DNA from: AG25 sp035517615
GTDB lineage: Bacteria; Gemmatimonadota; Gemmatimonadetes; Gemmatimonadales; GWC2-71-9
DNA length: 26,039 bases
Reading direction: 5' to 3'
Assembly (NCBI GenBank): GCA_035517615.1
Contig: DATIYM010000059.1
Location: 1 to 26,039, forward strand
Shown: positions 1 to 7,354 of the stretch, in pieces
How positions within the stretch are numbered: position 1 is the first letter of the stretch
How the letters are laid out: each line of letters opens with the position of its first letter
Position numbers and translations under genes: made by a program
Notes under the pieces: model-generated
Databases searched by the model: none
Told to the model about the DNA's origin: nothing
Seen by the model: the letters and a program-made list of their open reading frames with translations, nothing else

Positions 1-18
1 CATGCGTAACATGCCTGC

Positions 19-1313
<1,295 letters not shown>

Positions 1314-1358
1314 CCCTGAGCGCCTCTTTCAAGTCAGGTCCAGAAGGCCCTAACGGCG

Positions 1359-1371
1359 CGCTATCATAGCG
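1359..1371 (-). promoter_or_regulatory. Candidate -10 element with overlapping palindrome upstream of hsdM
   Basis: CGCTATCATAGCG is a perfect 6-bp inverted repeat around a central C. Its minus-strand reading contains TATGAT (1363-1368), a good -10 match about 50 bases before the hsdM start. The -35 region (TTCCCG at 17 bp) is poor. The palindrome could equally be a repressor site. Confidence 0.35.
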
Positions 1372-1441
1372 ACGGGCTGTGACTGCGGGAAGCACATTGC
1401 CCTCCATGGTCACCCCAGGCCGTGAAAGTGGAAAGGGCGTT

Positions 1442-1472
1442 TTTGCGGCACGGAGGGCGGTATTTGCGGCAC
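1442..1472. repeat. Direct repeat TTTGCGGCAC x2, 21-bp spacing
   Basis: TTTGCGGCAC occurs at 1442-1451 and 1463-1472. The repeats start 21 bp apart, two helical turns, in the intergenic region about 70 bp before the SIR2 gene start. The arrangement suits binding of a dimeric protein on one face of DNA. It could be an operator for the defence operon or a remnant of a transposon end with multiple transposase-binding repeats. I see nothing else in the hsdM-SIR2 gap. Confidence 0.6.
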
Positions 1473-1543
1473 CCGCGCAAAACTGCCTTAGGTGCTGACG
1501 CGCGTAAATTGTGGATGCTGTACCCAGACTTAGGAGAGGTGCA

Positions 1544-3304
1544 TTGAATCAGGCCGAGTTCACCGGACTCTTTAGCGTCAGCCCACAGAACTTCGCATGG
1601 TTCCTCGGTGCTGGCGCGTCCCGGGCGGCGGGGCTACCTACCGCAACCGACGTGCTTTGGGATATGAAGAGGAGGTACTACTGCCAGCAAGAGAATCAGG
1701 AAATAACCCGCCACGACGTGCACAACCCCGCCGTCCGCGAGCGTATTCAGGCCTATTTTGACTCGCGCAACTTTCCGTCTCAAGGCGCGCTGAACGAATA
1801 CTCCGCTTACTTCGAAAAAATCTTTGGAGAAGACAAAGAGCGCCAGCGTCGATATCTGAAAGCTATCCTGAGTGAGGAACAGGTCACGCTTTCCGTGGGA
1901 AATCGCGTACTGGGAGCGCTCCTTTCGTCCGGTCTTACTCGAGCGGCGTTTACGACCAACTTCGACACCGTCGTAGAGCGGGCTGTCGCAGAGGTTTCTG
2001 GCAAGTCGCTATCGGCATATCACCTGGAGGGCTCTTCGACCGCGGTGCAAGCTCTCAACAATGAAGAGTTCCCCCTCTATTGCAAACTCCACGGCGATTT
2101 CCGATACGACAGTATCAAGAACCTATCCGCCGATCTCGCCACGCAAAACGACGCGCTTTCCAAATGCTTGGTTAACGCCGGCAATCGGTTCGGATTTGTA
2201 GTTGCGGGATATAGTGGCCGTGATAGTAGCGTCATGGACCTGTTTCGTGAGGTCCTCAACTCGCACAATCCTTTTCCTCACGGGTTTTTCTGGCTGACGC
2301 TAAAGGGATCGACGGTTCTCCCAGTCGTCACTGAGCTCTTGGAGATCGCAAATCAACATGACGTCCGGGCGACGCTGATTGAAATCGAAACCTTCGACGC
2401 CCTAATGCTGAGGGTCTGGCGCAATATCGAGTCAAAATTTGGGGGCTTGGACGCCCGCGTGCGCAAAGCCCAGGCACTAACGGTGAATATTCCACTGCCT
2501 CCGGCAGGGACGGCTAAGCCTGTGATCAGGTTGAACGCGCTGCCTGTGGTGGAGCGTCCGTCCCAAAGTCTTGCCCTTTCGTTCCAACAGGGTCTCACCT
2601 TCACTGACGTCCGGCGCATAAGAGATGGCGTGAAAGCAGATCTCATACTCGGGAATTCCCAAAGTATTCTGTGCTGGGGCTCCGAACAGAAGATCAGGCA
2701 GACATTCGGAGGAAAACTGGCGGCGCTGAAGCCGGAGAATCTGCCAGCCAGAATGAGCACGCCCGAAACTCTGCACCTGAAGGGGTTTCTGGAAGAAGCG
2801 CTGGGCCGGGCGCTGACAAGAGGGAAACCACTTTCTACGCGAAGTCTTCGCGAGGGCGTGTCTCTCATCGCGAAACCTTCAGCGCCGCGACCGGAACTGC
2901 TCGACCCGCTACGGAGCGTGACCGGCGAAATAGCGGGCGAGGTCCCAGGTCTAGTGACCACTCCTTCTAACCCGCGAGAAAAGCCGGAGAAGGTTAGATG
3001 GGCGGAATCGATACGAGTATCGCTAGATGAGAAGGATGGACGCACTTGGCTCGTCTTGGAACCGGACATCTGGATCTGGCCCAAGTACTCTCGCCGCGCC
3101 GCCGCGCCTTTCCTCGATTCGCGGCGCGCTGACCGTTTTAACAACAAGCAGAACGCGCTCCTCAGCGCCTGGATTCGGATCATTCTGGGGACGGACGACC
3201 TCAATAAAGAGGTCACGATGTGCGCGTTCGATGACCAGGCGGGACCGTCAAACCCGGCCTTTCGTATTGTTACCCGTAGCGCCTTTTCGCGGAGGCGCGA
3301 CTGA
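1544..3304 (+). CDS. SIR2-APAZ protein, NADase effector of a short-Argonaute (SPARSA-type) defence system
   Basis: The N-terminal half is a SIR2-type NAD-binding fold with FLGAGAS at residues 20-26, TTNFD at 137-141, LHGDF with the catalytic His183, and a downstream GYSGRDSS motif. The C-terminal half (about 290-586) fits the APAZ domain that pairs with short Argonautes; its best stretch is WLVLEPDIWIWPKYSRR followed by RADRFNNKQNALLSAW. At 586 aa it is about the size of the characterised Geobacter Sir2-APAZ protein. In that family the complex with a guide-loaded short Argonaute hydrolyses NAD+ on sensing invader DNA and kills the infected cell. I chose TTG at 1544 because AGGAGAGG (1532-1539) sits just before it; an in-frame GTG at 1511 lacks such a site. 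The gene stops in a CTGA overlap with the Argonaute gene. Its lower GC and freer A/T third positions than the rightward genes suggest transfer. Confidence 0.9.
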   Translation: MNQAEFTGLFSVSPQNFAWFLGAGASRAAGLPTATDVLWDMKRRYYCQQENQEITRHDVHNPAVRERIQAYFDSRNFPSQGALNEYSAYFEKIFGEDKERQRRYLKAILSEEQVTLSVGNRVLGALLSSGLTRAAFTTNFDTVVERAVAEVSGKSLSAYHLEGSSTAVQALNNEEFPLYCKLHGDFRYDSIKNLSADLATQNDALSKCLVNAGNRFGFVVAGYSGRDSSVMDLFREVLNSHNPFPHGFFWLTLKGSTVLPVVTELLEIANQHDVRATLIEIETFDALMLRVWRNIESKFGGLDARVRKAQALTVNIPLPPAGTAKPVIRLNALPVVERPSQSLALSFQQGLTFTDVRRIRDGVKADLILGNSQSILCWGSEQKIRQTFGGKLAALKPENLPARMSTPETLHLKGFLEEALGRALTRGKPLSTRSLREGVSLIAKPSAPRPELLDPLRSVTGEIAGEVPGLVTTPSNPREKPEKVRWAESIRVSLDEKDGRTWLVLEPDIWIWPKYSRRAAAPFLDSRRADRFNNKQNALLSAWIRIILGTDDLNKEVTMCAFDDQAGPSNPAFRIVTRSAFSRRRD

Positions 3305-4713
3305 CTACAGGCCACGCCGAACTCAGCGGCTATGCCGCACTGCCCGAGCCTGGGCTTGTTCTTGGCGCGAACAAGCCAGATACGCATCCGTTGCGTGGCT
3401 TGGTTGAGAGCGGACCGTATGGCCTCCGCCTTAAGACTCCCAGCCGCGTGAGGCTGGCCCTCTTAACCCCCCGGGAAAACATGTCGAAGCTCCTGGGATT
3501 GATGGAGGAGCTTGAGCGAGAGGCGCGACCTCAAGAGGCGAAGAACTACTACCCGGTGTATGGCGGCTTCCAAACGATATTTCGTACACCGCTTCTCAAG
3601 CCCGAAAGCCGCACCGCTATTGAGCTGCCGGAAGATCTGCATGATTACGCGCGCAAGGGGGAAAAACTCAAGCTGGCGCGCGCAGTATTCGACTGTATAG
3701 CCCAGCTCCAGACTGTGCGTTCAAGCTTCGACGTCGCGCTCGTCTATCTTCCACCGAGTTGGTCAGCCTGCTTCGAAGGTTTCGGCTTCAACTTTCACGA
3801 CCACCTAAAAGCGCTTGCCGCACCTGCGAACATTCCAATCCAGATCATTCGGCAACAGAGCTTTGACCGTAGATGCCGTGCGAACGTCATGTGGGGTCTT
3901 GGCGTTGCACTCTACGCGAAGGCGGGCGGCATTCCTTGGAAATTGAAGGGACTACCCAAGGACGAGGCATTCATCGGCATCAGCTACGCAACGAAGACCG
4001 CTGCGGATGGTACACGATTCACAACCTGTTGCAGCCAGGTGTTTGATCCTGACGGAACCGGTTTTCAGTTTGTCGCCTACGATGCCAAGGAATTCACCGA
4101 AGACGAGCGTCGCAATCCGTATCTCTCCTACTATGAGATGCAGTCAGTGATGTCGCGCAGTTTGGCGATCTACCAGAGTAGTCATGCGGGCCGAGTACCG
4201 CGGAAAGTTACCGTCCACAAGAACACGCATTTCACTGAGGAAGAAGCGCTCGGAGCTCTCGACAGCTTTCGCGAAGGTACGGAGGTTGAACTCGTACAAC
4301 TCGTAAAATCGAACGACTGGCAAGGAATCCGCTTCGACGATAAGACCCCACCTCGCCCGCACCCCTACCCGGTTCAGCGAGGCACGTTCATTCCCATCGA
4401 AAAAGACGAGGCGCTGCTGTGGACCCAGGGCAGCGTGTTGGGCGTCAGCGTGGAGAATCCGCGATACAACGTCTACAAGGAAGGCGCACTCCGTCCAACC
4501 CCCTCGCCCTTGCTGTTGCGGAGGTTTTCAGGGGAAGGCGGCTGGCATGATACATGTGCCGGGATCCTGGGCCTCACAAAGATGGATTGGAATAACAACA
4601 CGCTCTACAAGAAACTGCCTGTCACGCTCGTCTATTCCAAAGCGTTTGCCGACATCATCCAGCAGAATCCCAGCATGGTCGATGAGGTCTACGACTTTCG
4701 CAATTTCATGTGA
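3301..4713 (+). CDS. Short prokaryotic Argonaute (MID-PIWI), catalytically inactive
   Basis: This short Argonaute has only MID and PIWI domains; the N and PAZ domains are absent. The MID region includes IQIIRQQSFD and a later YAKAGGIPWKL segment. The PIWI fold starts at AFIGISYAT, where the first catalytic Asp of active Argonautes is Ser228. The later V-x-H-R-D-G-type strand reads VTVHKNTHF, with Asn308 in place of Asp. The protein should therefore bind a guide and target but not cut, as known for short pAgos, and should activate the SIR2-APAZ partner. Start: a TTG at 3391 would cut inside a conserved-looking HPLRGLVESGPYGLR segment. The frame is open back to CTG at 3301, which overlaps the upstream TGA (CTGA) and lies 5 bases after GGAGG (3291-3295). 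That gives 470 aa, close to known partners (about 470 aa). The rare CTG start is inferred. Confidence 0.88.
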   Translation: MTTGHAELSGYAALPEPGLVLGANKPDTHPLRGLVESGPYGLRLKTPSRVRLALLTPRENMSKLLGLMEELEREARPQEAKNYYPVYGGFQTIFRTPLLKPESRTAIELPEDLHDYARKGEKLKLARAVFDCIAQLQTVRSSFDVALVYLPPSWSACFEGFGFNFHDHLKALAAPANIPIQIIRQQSFDRRCRANVMWGLGVALYAKAGGIPWKLKGLPKDEAFIGISYATKTAADGTRFTTCCSQVFDPDGTGFQFVAYDAKEFTEDERRNPYLSYYEMQSVMSRSLAIYQSSHAGRVPRKVTVHKNTHFTEEEALGALDSFREGTEVELVQLVKSNDWQGIRFDDKTPPRPHPYPVQRGTFIPIEKDEALLWTQGSVLGVSVENPRYNVYKEGALRPTPSPLLLRRFSGEGGWHDTCAGILGLTKMDWNNNTLYKKLPVTLVYSKAFADIIQQNPSMVDEVYDFRNFM

Positions 4714-4752
4714 TTGAGGCCATACCCAGTCCTTCGCGCAACTCGCTAACTT

Positions 4753-4774
4753 GTGGTGCCAATGGTGGTGCCAA
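4753..4774. repeat. Direct repeat GTGGTGCCAA x2, 12-bp period
   Basis: GTGGTGCCAA is present at 4753-4762 and 4765-4774, between the Argonaute stop and the tRNA fragment. Short direct repeats beside a disrupted tRNA gene resemble arm-type binding sites of tyrosine recombinases. No integrase gene is in the window, so this role is only a guess. Confidence 0.5.
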
Positions 4775-4828
4775 ACAATTCATTTCACCCGAGCGCTGGC
4801 AATCGCATCGACGCAATTTCGTGCTCAA

Positions 4829-4860
4829 GAAAAACGGCCAGCGCTGGCTGGCGCTGGCCG
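4829..4860 (-). terminator. Rho-independent terminator, minus strand
   Basis: A perfect 10-bp stem, CGGCCAGCGC (4835-4844) with GCGCTGGCCG (4851-4860), has a 6-base loop. Read on the minus strand it is followed by TTTTTCTT (complement of 4827-4834). It lies directly downstream of the minus-strand tRNA-Thr fragment and was probably the terminator of that tRNA gene or of its reconstituted copy. Confidence 0.7.
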
Positions 4861-4865
4861 TGCAG

Positions 4866-4904
4866 GATTACGAATCGAGAGCTCTACCACTGAGCTACGG
4901 TGGC
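4866..4904 (-). pseudogene. 5' half of a tRNA-Thr(CGU) gene
   Basis: On the minus strand the sequence follows tRNA numbering exactly. It has acceptor strand GCCACCG (4904-4898), TA at positions 8-9, D arm GCTC-loop-GAGC, base 26, anticodon stem CTCGA and loop TTCGTAA with anticodon CGT (4872-4870). Only TC of the 3' anticodon strand follows (expected TCGAG). The sequence then changes to CTGCACGG and runs into the terminator hairpin. The variable, T-arm and 3' acceptor parts are absent, so no mature tRNA can form here. A break at the anticodon arm is a classic integration point of tyrosine-recombinase elements and marks a probable island boundary. Confidence 0.75.
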
Positions 4905-4987
4905 GCAGTGCTGACATAAGCTAGTGACACCGGGTCCTTTCCCCAAGGTTCAATGCCCTTCTCAGGGGCGGCGGACCATGTTCGAGC

Positions 4988-6397
4988 ATGGCTCCCAATC
5001 GGCTTCTGCAACTCGGAACACTCTGGCTCATTGCCGGAATCGCCGCGGCTCGGAGCGCGGCCGCGCAAGCCGTCGTTGCTCCCCCAACGCTCATCATCAC
5101 CAACTACGACCGCATTCCCATCGGCCAGCGCGAGGGGATCGAGGGGGGTGCGTACGTCGCCCGCACTGACGATGCCAGCGCGGCATGGTTCAATCCCGCG
5201 GGTCTCGCGAAGAGCGAGAAGAGCGCCTTGAACGCCAGCGCGACCGCGTATGAGTGGGTCAGCACCAAGGTGCAAGGTCTCGGCACGACATCGGGACGCT
5301 CGCAAATCAATACCGTGGGGACGCTGCTCAGCTTCGTTGTGGGTGGGGATGTCTTGCACTCCGAAAACTGGCGTCTGGGCTTCGCCATCACTTCGCCGGT
5401 GGTGTGGCAGCCCAGCGACCTCGACCTGATCATCCCGCTGCAAGGTGGCAAGGAGCGGGTGGCATACACCACCAAAGTCAGCTTGAGCGTGTTGCTCCCG
5501 GCCGCCTCCGTGGCGTACGCTCCGGGTGGCGTGTCGCACGGAAAGTTTCGGATCGGCGCCAGCGCCGGCTTTGCGATCACCTCGCTCAATCAAAACATCG
5601 CCTTGACCGACCGCCTCACGACCGCGGATACCGCGAACGCCCTGCTGCGAGGGTTTTCCGGCGCGGGCTCGGCATGGTCGTTCGTCCTCAAGGGCGGGAT
5701 GCAATGGGACGTGTCGCGGAGCGTCAGCGTGGGTGCGCGCATCGTCGCCCCGACATTCAAGCTGTTCGGGTCGACGCAGCTCGGCGCCCAGAACTCCACG
5801 TATGGACCCGGCGAATTCAGTGACCTGGTATTTCGGGACTCTTCCGGGAGCTTCGAGTATAAGCTGCCCTTGGAACTGACTGGCGGAGTCGCGCTGCGGG
5901 GACGCCGTGGCGAGCTGGAGTTCGACGCCCACTACTACAGCGCGGTCAGCTCCTACAGCATGTACTCGAGCACGCTGCTTGGAACTCTCACCACACAAAC
6001 CGGCGGCGGACCGACGACTGTGACGCAGGTGCCCTTCTCACCCACGCTGAACGGTGCTCGTTCGGTCGTGAATCTCGCGGTTGGCGGTGGCTATCGTCTC
6101 TCGCGGGCGTTGGGTCTGCACGCTGGATTTTCCACCGATCAGTCCCCAGTGGACGTCGATACGCTATCGACGTTTCGCAAGCTCAATCTGTCGCACTTTA
6201 CCGCCGGCGTGTCGGTCACCGGAGTCAAAGGGTTGTCCGGTTCGCTTGGGGTCGCCTACTCGACGGGAAGTAACACGCGGCAAACGCTGGGCTCGACGGA
6301 AGGCGGGCAAACCACCCAGACCACGTTCACGGTCAACACATTGATGATCATGTTCGCGTTTTCATACGCATTTGGAGCCGGCAGCGGACAACAGTAA
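4988..6397 (+). CDS. FadL/OMPP1-like outer-membrane beta-barrel protein
   Basis: This 469-aa protein has an N-terminal signal peptide ending near AARSAAAQA (residue about 27). The block GAYVARTDDASAAWFNPAGLA matches the signature near the N-terminus of the FadL/OMPP1/TodX family, whose members import hydrophobic compounds such as long-chain fatty acids across the outer membrane. The rest alternates short amphipathic strands (for example LRGRRGELEFDAHYYSAV and YRLSRALGLHAGFSTDQS) and ends in an aromatic-containing strand (MFAFSYAFGAG), as expected for a barrel. The length is close to the family norm of 420-480 aa. It stands alone: the tRNA fragment precedes it and a convergent gene follows. 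The substrate cannot be told from sequence. The ATG at 4988 is chosen because the signal peptide starts directly there; the ribosome binding site is weak. Confidence 0.8.
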   Translation: MAPNRLLQLGTLWLIAGIAAARSAAAQAVVAPPTLIITNYDRIPIGQREGIEGGAYVARTDDASAAWFNPAGLAKSEKSALNASATAYEWVSTKVQGLGTTSGRSQINTVGTLLSFVVGGDVLHSENWRLGFAITSPVVWQPSDLDLIIPLQGGKERVAYTTKVSLSVLLPAASVAYAPGGVSHGKFRIGASAGFAITSLNQNIALTDRLTTADTANALLRGFSGAGSAWSFVLKGGMQWDVSRSVSVGARIVAPTFKLFGSTQLGAQNSTYGPGEFSDLVFRDSSGSFEYKLPLELTGGVALRGRRGELEFDAHYYSAVSSYSMYSSTLLGTLTTQTGGGPTTVTQVPFSPTLNGARSVVNLAVGGGYRLSRALGLHAGFSTDQSPVDVDTLSTFRKLNLSHFTAGVSVTGVKGLSGSLGVAYSTGSNTRQTLGSTEGGQTTQTTFTVNTLMIMFAFSYAFGAGSGQQ

Positions 6398-6428
6398 AAA
6401 GACGGCGGTCGATGGACGACCGCCGTCT
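6396..6428 (-). terminator. Terminator for the 190-aa exported protein gene
   Basis: A perfect 12-bp stem, AGACGGCGGTCG (6400-6411) with CGACCGCCGTCT (6417-6428), has a 5-base loop and is followed on the minus strand by TTTTT (6400-6396). It starts 6 bases after the minus-strand stop codon at 6435. On the plus strand there is no T run, but the hairpin may still protect the 3' end of the FadL-like mRNA. Confidence 0.85.
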
Positions 6429-6434
6429 CAGGTG

Positions 6435-7007
6435 CTACTTGCTTTCCAGCTTCGCCGGATCCTGGTAGATCATCAAATGCGCCCAGGGCGTTCCCGCGAA
6501 CATCACGTATACGCCCGCGGGATTGGGGCGCGTCGGCAAACCGCTCGCCGCCGGATCGACCGGCCACATGAGCATCCAGTGTGGCGGCTCCTTCACTTCC
6601 TTCGTATTCGCGGCTTTGTCCATGACGATGTCGCCGCTGGGCGTCTCGTAATGCATGCCGCCTGCGGCCATGTAGCCCACACCGGGCGCCGTGTTGGCTG
6701 GCTTCGCCAGGCCCGACCCCATGGACGTGAACCAGGTCCAGGCATTCGGGTCGCCGCAGAACGGCGCGTTGGAGCCGTCCGGAATCACGGAGCAGGTGAT
6801 CCCGTTGGTGCCGGCGCGCAGCGGCTTCATCTGTTTCGCGGCCATGTCGACACGGACCACCGCGGCGCCTGCGGCGAGACTCGGTGGCGCGGCGCTCGTG
6901 GCGAGCTTGATATAGTCGGCATCCGATGGCGCGGCTTGAGCAAAGCCGCACATCGGGAGCAATGCGTTGATGCTCAATCCCAGCACCAGGCGCAGACGGT
7001 TGTTCAT
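6435..7007 (-). CDS. Exported protein of unknown function, 190 aa
   Basis: I do not recognise a family. The first 25 residues form a signal peptide (MNNRLRLVLGLSINALLPMC, cleavage probably after FAQA), so the mature protein is likely periplasmic or secreted. The mature part has two cysteines, in ITCSVIPD and APFCGDPN, that could form a disulfide. It is rich in Trp, Pro and Met, with conserved-looking motifs NAWTWFTSMG and PPHWMLMWPVDP. GGAGAG precedes the ATG at a suitable distance. It is monocistronic, with its own terminator just after the stop and a divergent DAHP synthase gene upstream. A transcriptional link to that gene is possible only through the shared 157-bp intergenic region. Confidence 0.75.
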   Translation of the reverse strand: MNNRLRLVLGLSINALLPMCGFAQAAPSDADYIKLATSAAPPSLAAGAAVVRVDMAAKQMKPLRAGTNGITCSVIPDGSNAPFCGDPNAWTWFTSMGSGLAKPANTAPGVGYMAAGGMHYETPSGDIVMDKAANTKEVKEPPHWMLMWPVDPAASGLPTRPNPAGVYVMFAGTPWAHLMIYQDPAKLESK

Positions 7008-7087
7008 CGGTTGCTCTCCAGGGAAGGGGGTGGCGAGAGACGTCGGGCGGAGCCGCCACGGATGCAGTGTTGCATTCCGCCTCCCCC

Positions 7088-7118
7088 ATCATACCGTGTC
7101 ATCATGAGCCGCGTCACC
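7088..7118 (-). promoter_or_regulatory. Candidate promoter of the 190-aa exported protein gene
   Basis: The minus strand contains TATGAT (complement of 7088-7093) and, about 18 bp upstream, GTGACG (complement of 7112-7117), a partial -35. It lies about 80 bases before the gene start and back to back with the DAHP synthase leader promoter. The support is weak. Confidence 0.3.
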
Positions 7119-7128
7119 GTCCGCCGTG

Positions 7129-7157
7129 TTGACACCGCCGGTCCGGCCCGTTACCGT
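7129..7157 (+). promoter_or_regulatory. Sigma-70-type promoter of the aromatic leader / DAHP synthase transcript
   Basis: A perfect TTGACA (7129-7134) is followed after 17 bp by TACCGT (7152-7157), which keeps T1, A2 and T6 of the -10 consensus. The predicted start of transcription, 6-8 bases further on, falls at or next to the leader ORF ATG (7165). The leader peptide would then be translated from a leaderless or nearly leaderless mRNA. Confidence 0.6.
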
Positions 7158-7164
7158 AGGGCCC

Positions 7165-7254
7165 ATGTCCCGGCGCTACTACTTTACGTTCTGGTTTAAC
7201 CCCTCCATCACGGGGCCGGCCGGTTCGTGCGCCAGGGCGAAGCAAACGACATAA
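7165..7254 (+). CDS. Aromatic leader peptide (attenuator) upstream of DAHP synthase
   Basis: This 29-codon ORF starts with ATG at 7165 and ends with TAA at 7252-7254. Its peptide begins MSRRYYFTFWFNPSI. Residues 5-11 are Tyr-Tyr-Phe-Thr-Phe-Trp-Phe, six aromatic codons in seven, covering all three products of the pathway whose first enzyme is encoded 100 bases downstream. This is the pattern of a ribosome-mediated transcription attenuator. The ORF has only a poor ribosome binding site (TAGGG), but the predicted transcription start coincides with its ATG. Its coding region contains the antiterminator strand (7211-7218) and a strand (7229-7237) that can pair back to codons 2-4. It is too short for ordinary gene finding. 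The function is inferred from composition, position and RNA pairing. Confidence 0.75.
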   Translation: MSRRYYFTFWFNPSITGPAGSCARAKQTT

Positions 7255-7313
7255 ACCAAGCCCGCGAGAACAAATGAACCGACGGCCCCGGCAGACGACC
7301 GGGGCCGTTCGCG
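7211..7313 (+). promoter_or_regulatory. Attenuator: antiterminator and intrinsic terminator before DAHP synthase
   Basis: The terminator stem is ACGGCCCCGG (7282-7291) with CCGGGGCCGT (7299-7308), 10 perfect pairs and a 7-base loop, followed by the modest U-rich TCGCGTTTCT. The upstream strand CGGGGCCG (7211-7218) is exactly complementary to CGGCCCCG (7283-7290), so the two structures exclude each other. A third pairing, CCCGGCGC (7169-7176) with GCGCCAGGG (7229-7237, one bulged A), could sequester the antiterminator region. A ribosome stalled on the aromatic codons (7177-7197) would cover up to about 7210, leaving 7211 onward free: the expected geometry of a trp/phe-type attenuator. The weak U tract is the main doubt. 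Confidence 0.65.
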
Positions 7314-7354
7314 TTTCTGGCGCCCCCGGTCGGGAGGAAGGAAAGGAGTTTCCG

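Noticed and set aside
2353..3387. Minus-strand ORF of 344 codons opposite the SIR2-APAZ gene
   Set aside because: It has no recognisable domain and is Arg/Ser-rich in composition; the plus strand carries a clear SIR2-APAZ protein.
3301..4713. Nuclease-active Argonaute
   Set aside because: At two expected catalytic Asp positions the residues are Ser228 and Asn308, and the N and PAZ domains are absent.
4710..4919. 69-codon plus-strand ORF after the Argonaute gene
   Set aside because: Its C-terminal half is the reverse complement of the tRNA-Thr fragment and the terminator hairpin, so it is not a credible protein gene.
7274..7354. N-terminal extension of DAHP synthase from the in-frame ATG at 7274
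   Set aside because: It would be translated from the terminator hairpin. The family N-terminus (MIIVLRP) and a good ribosome binding site fit ATG 7355.
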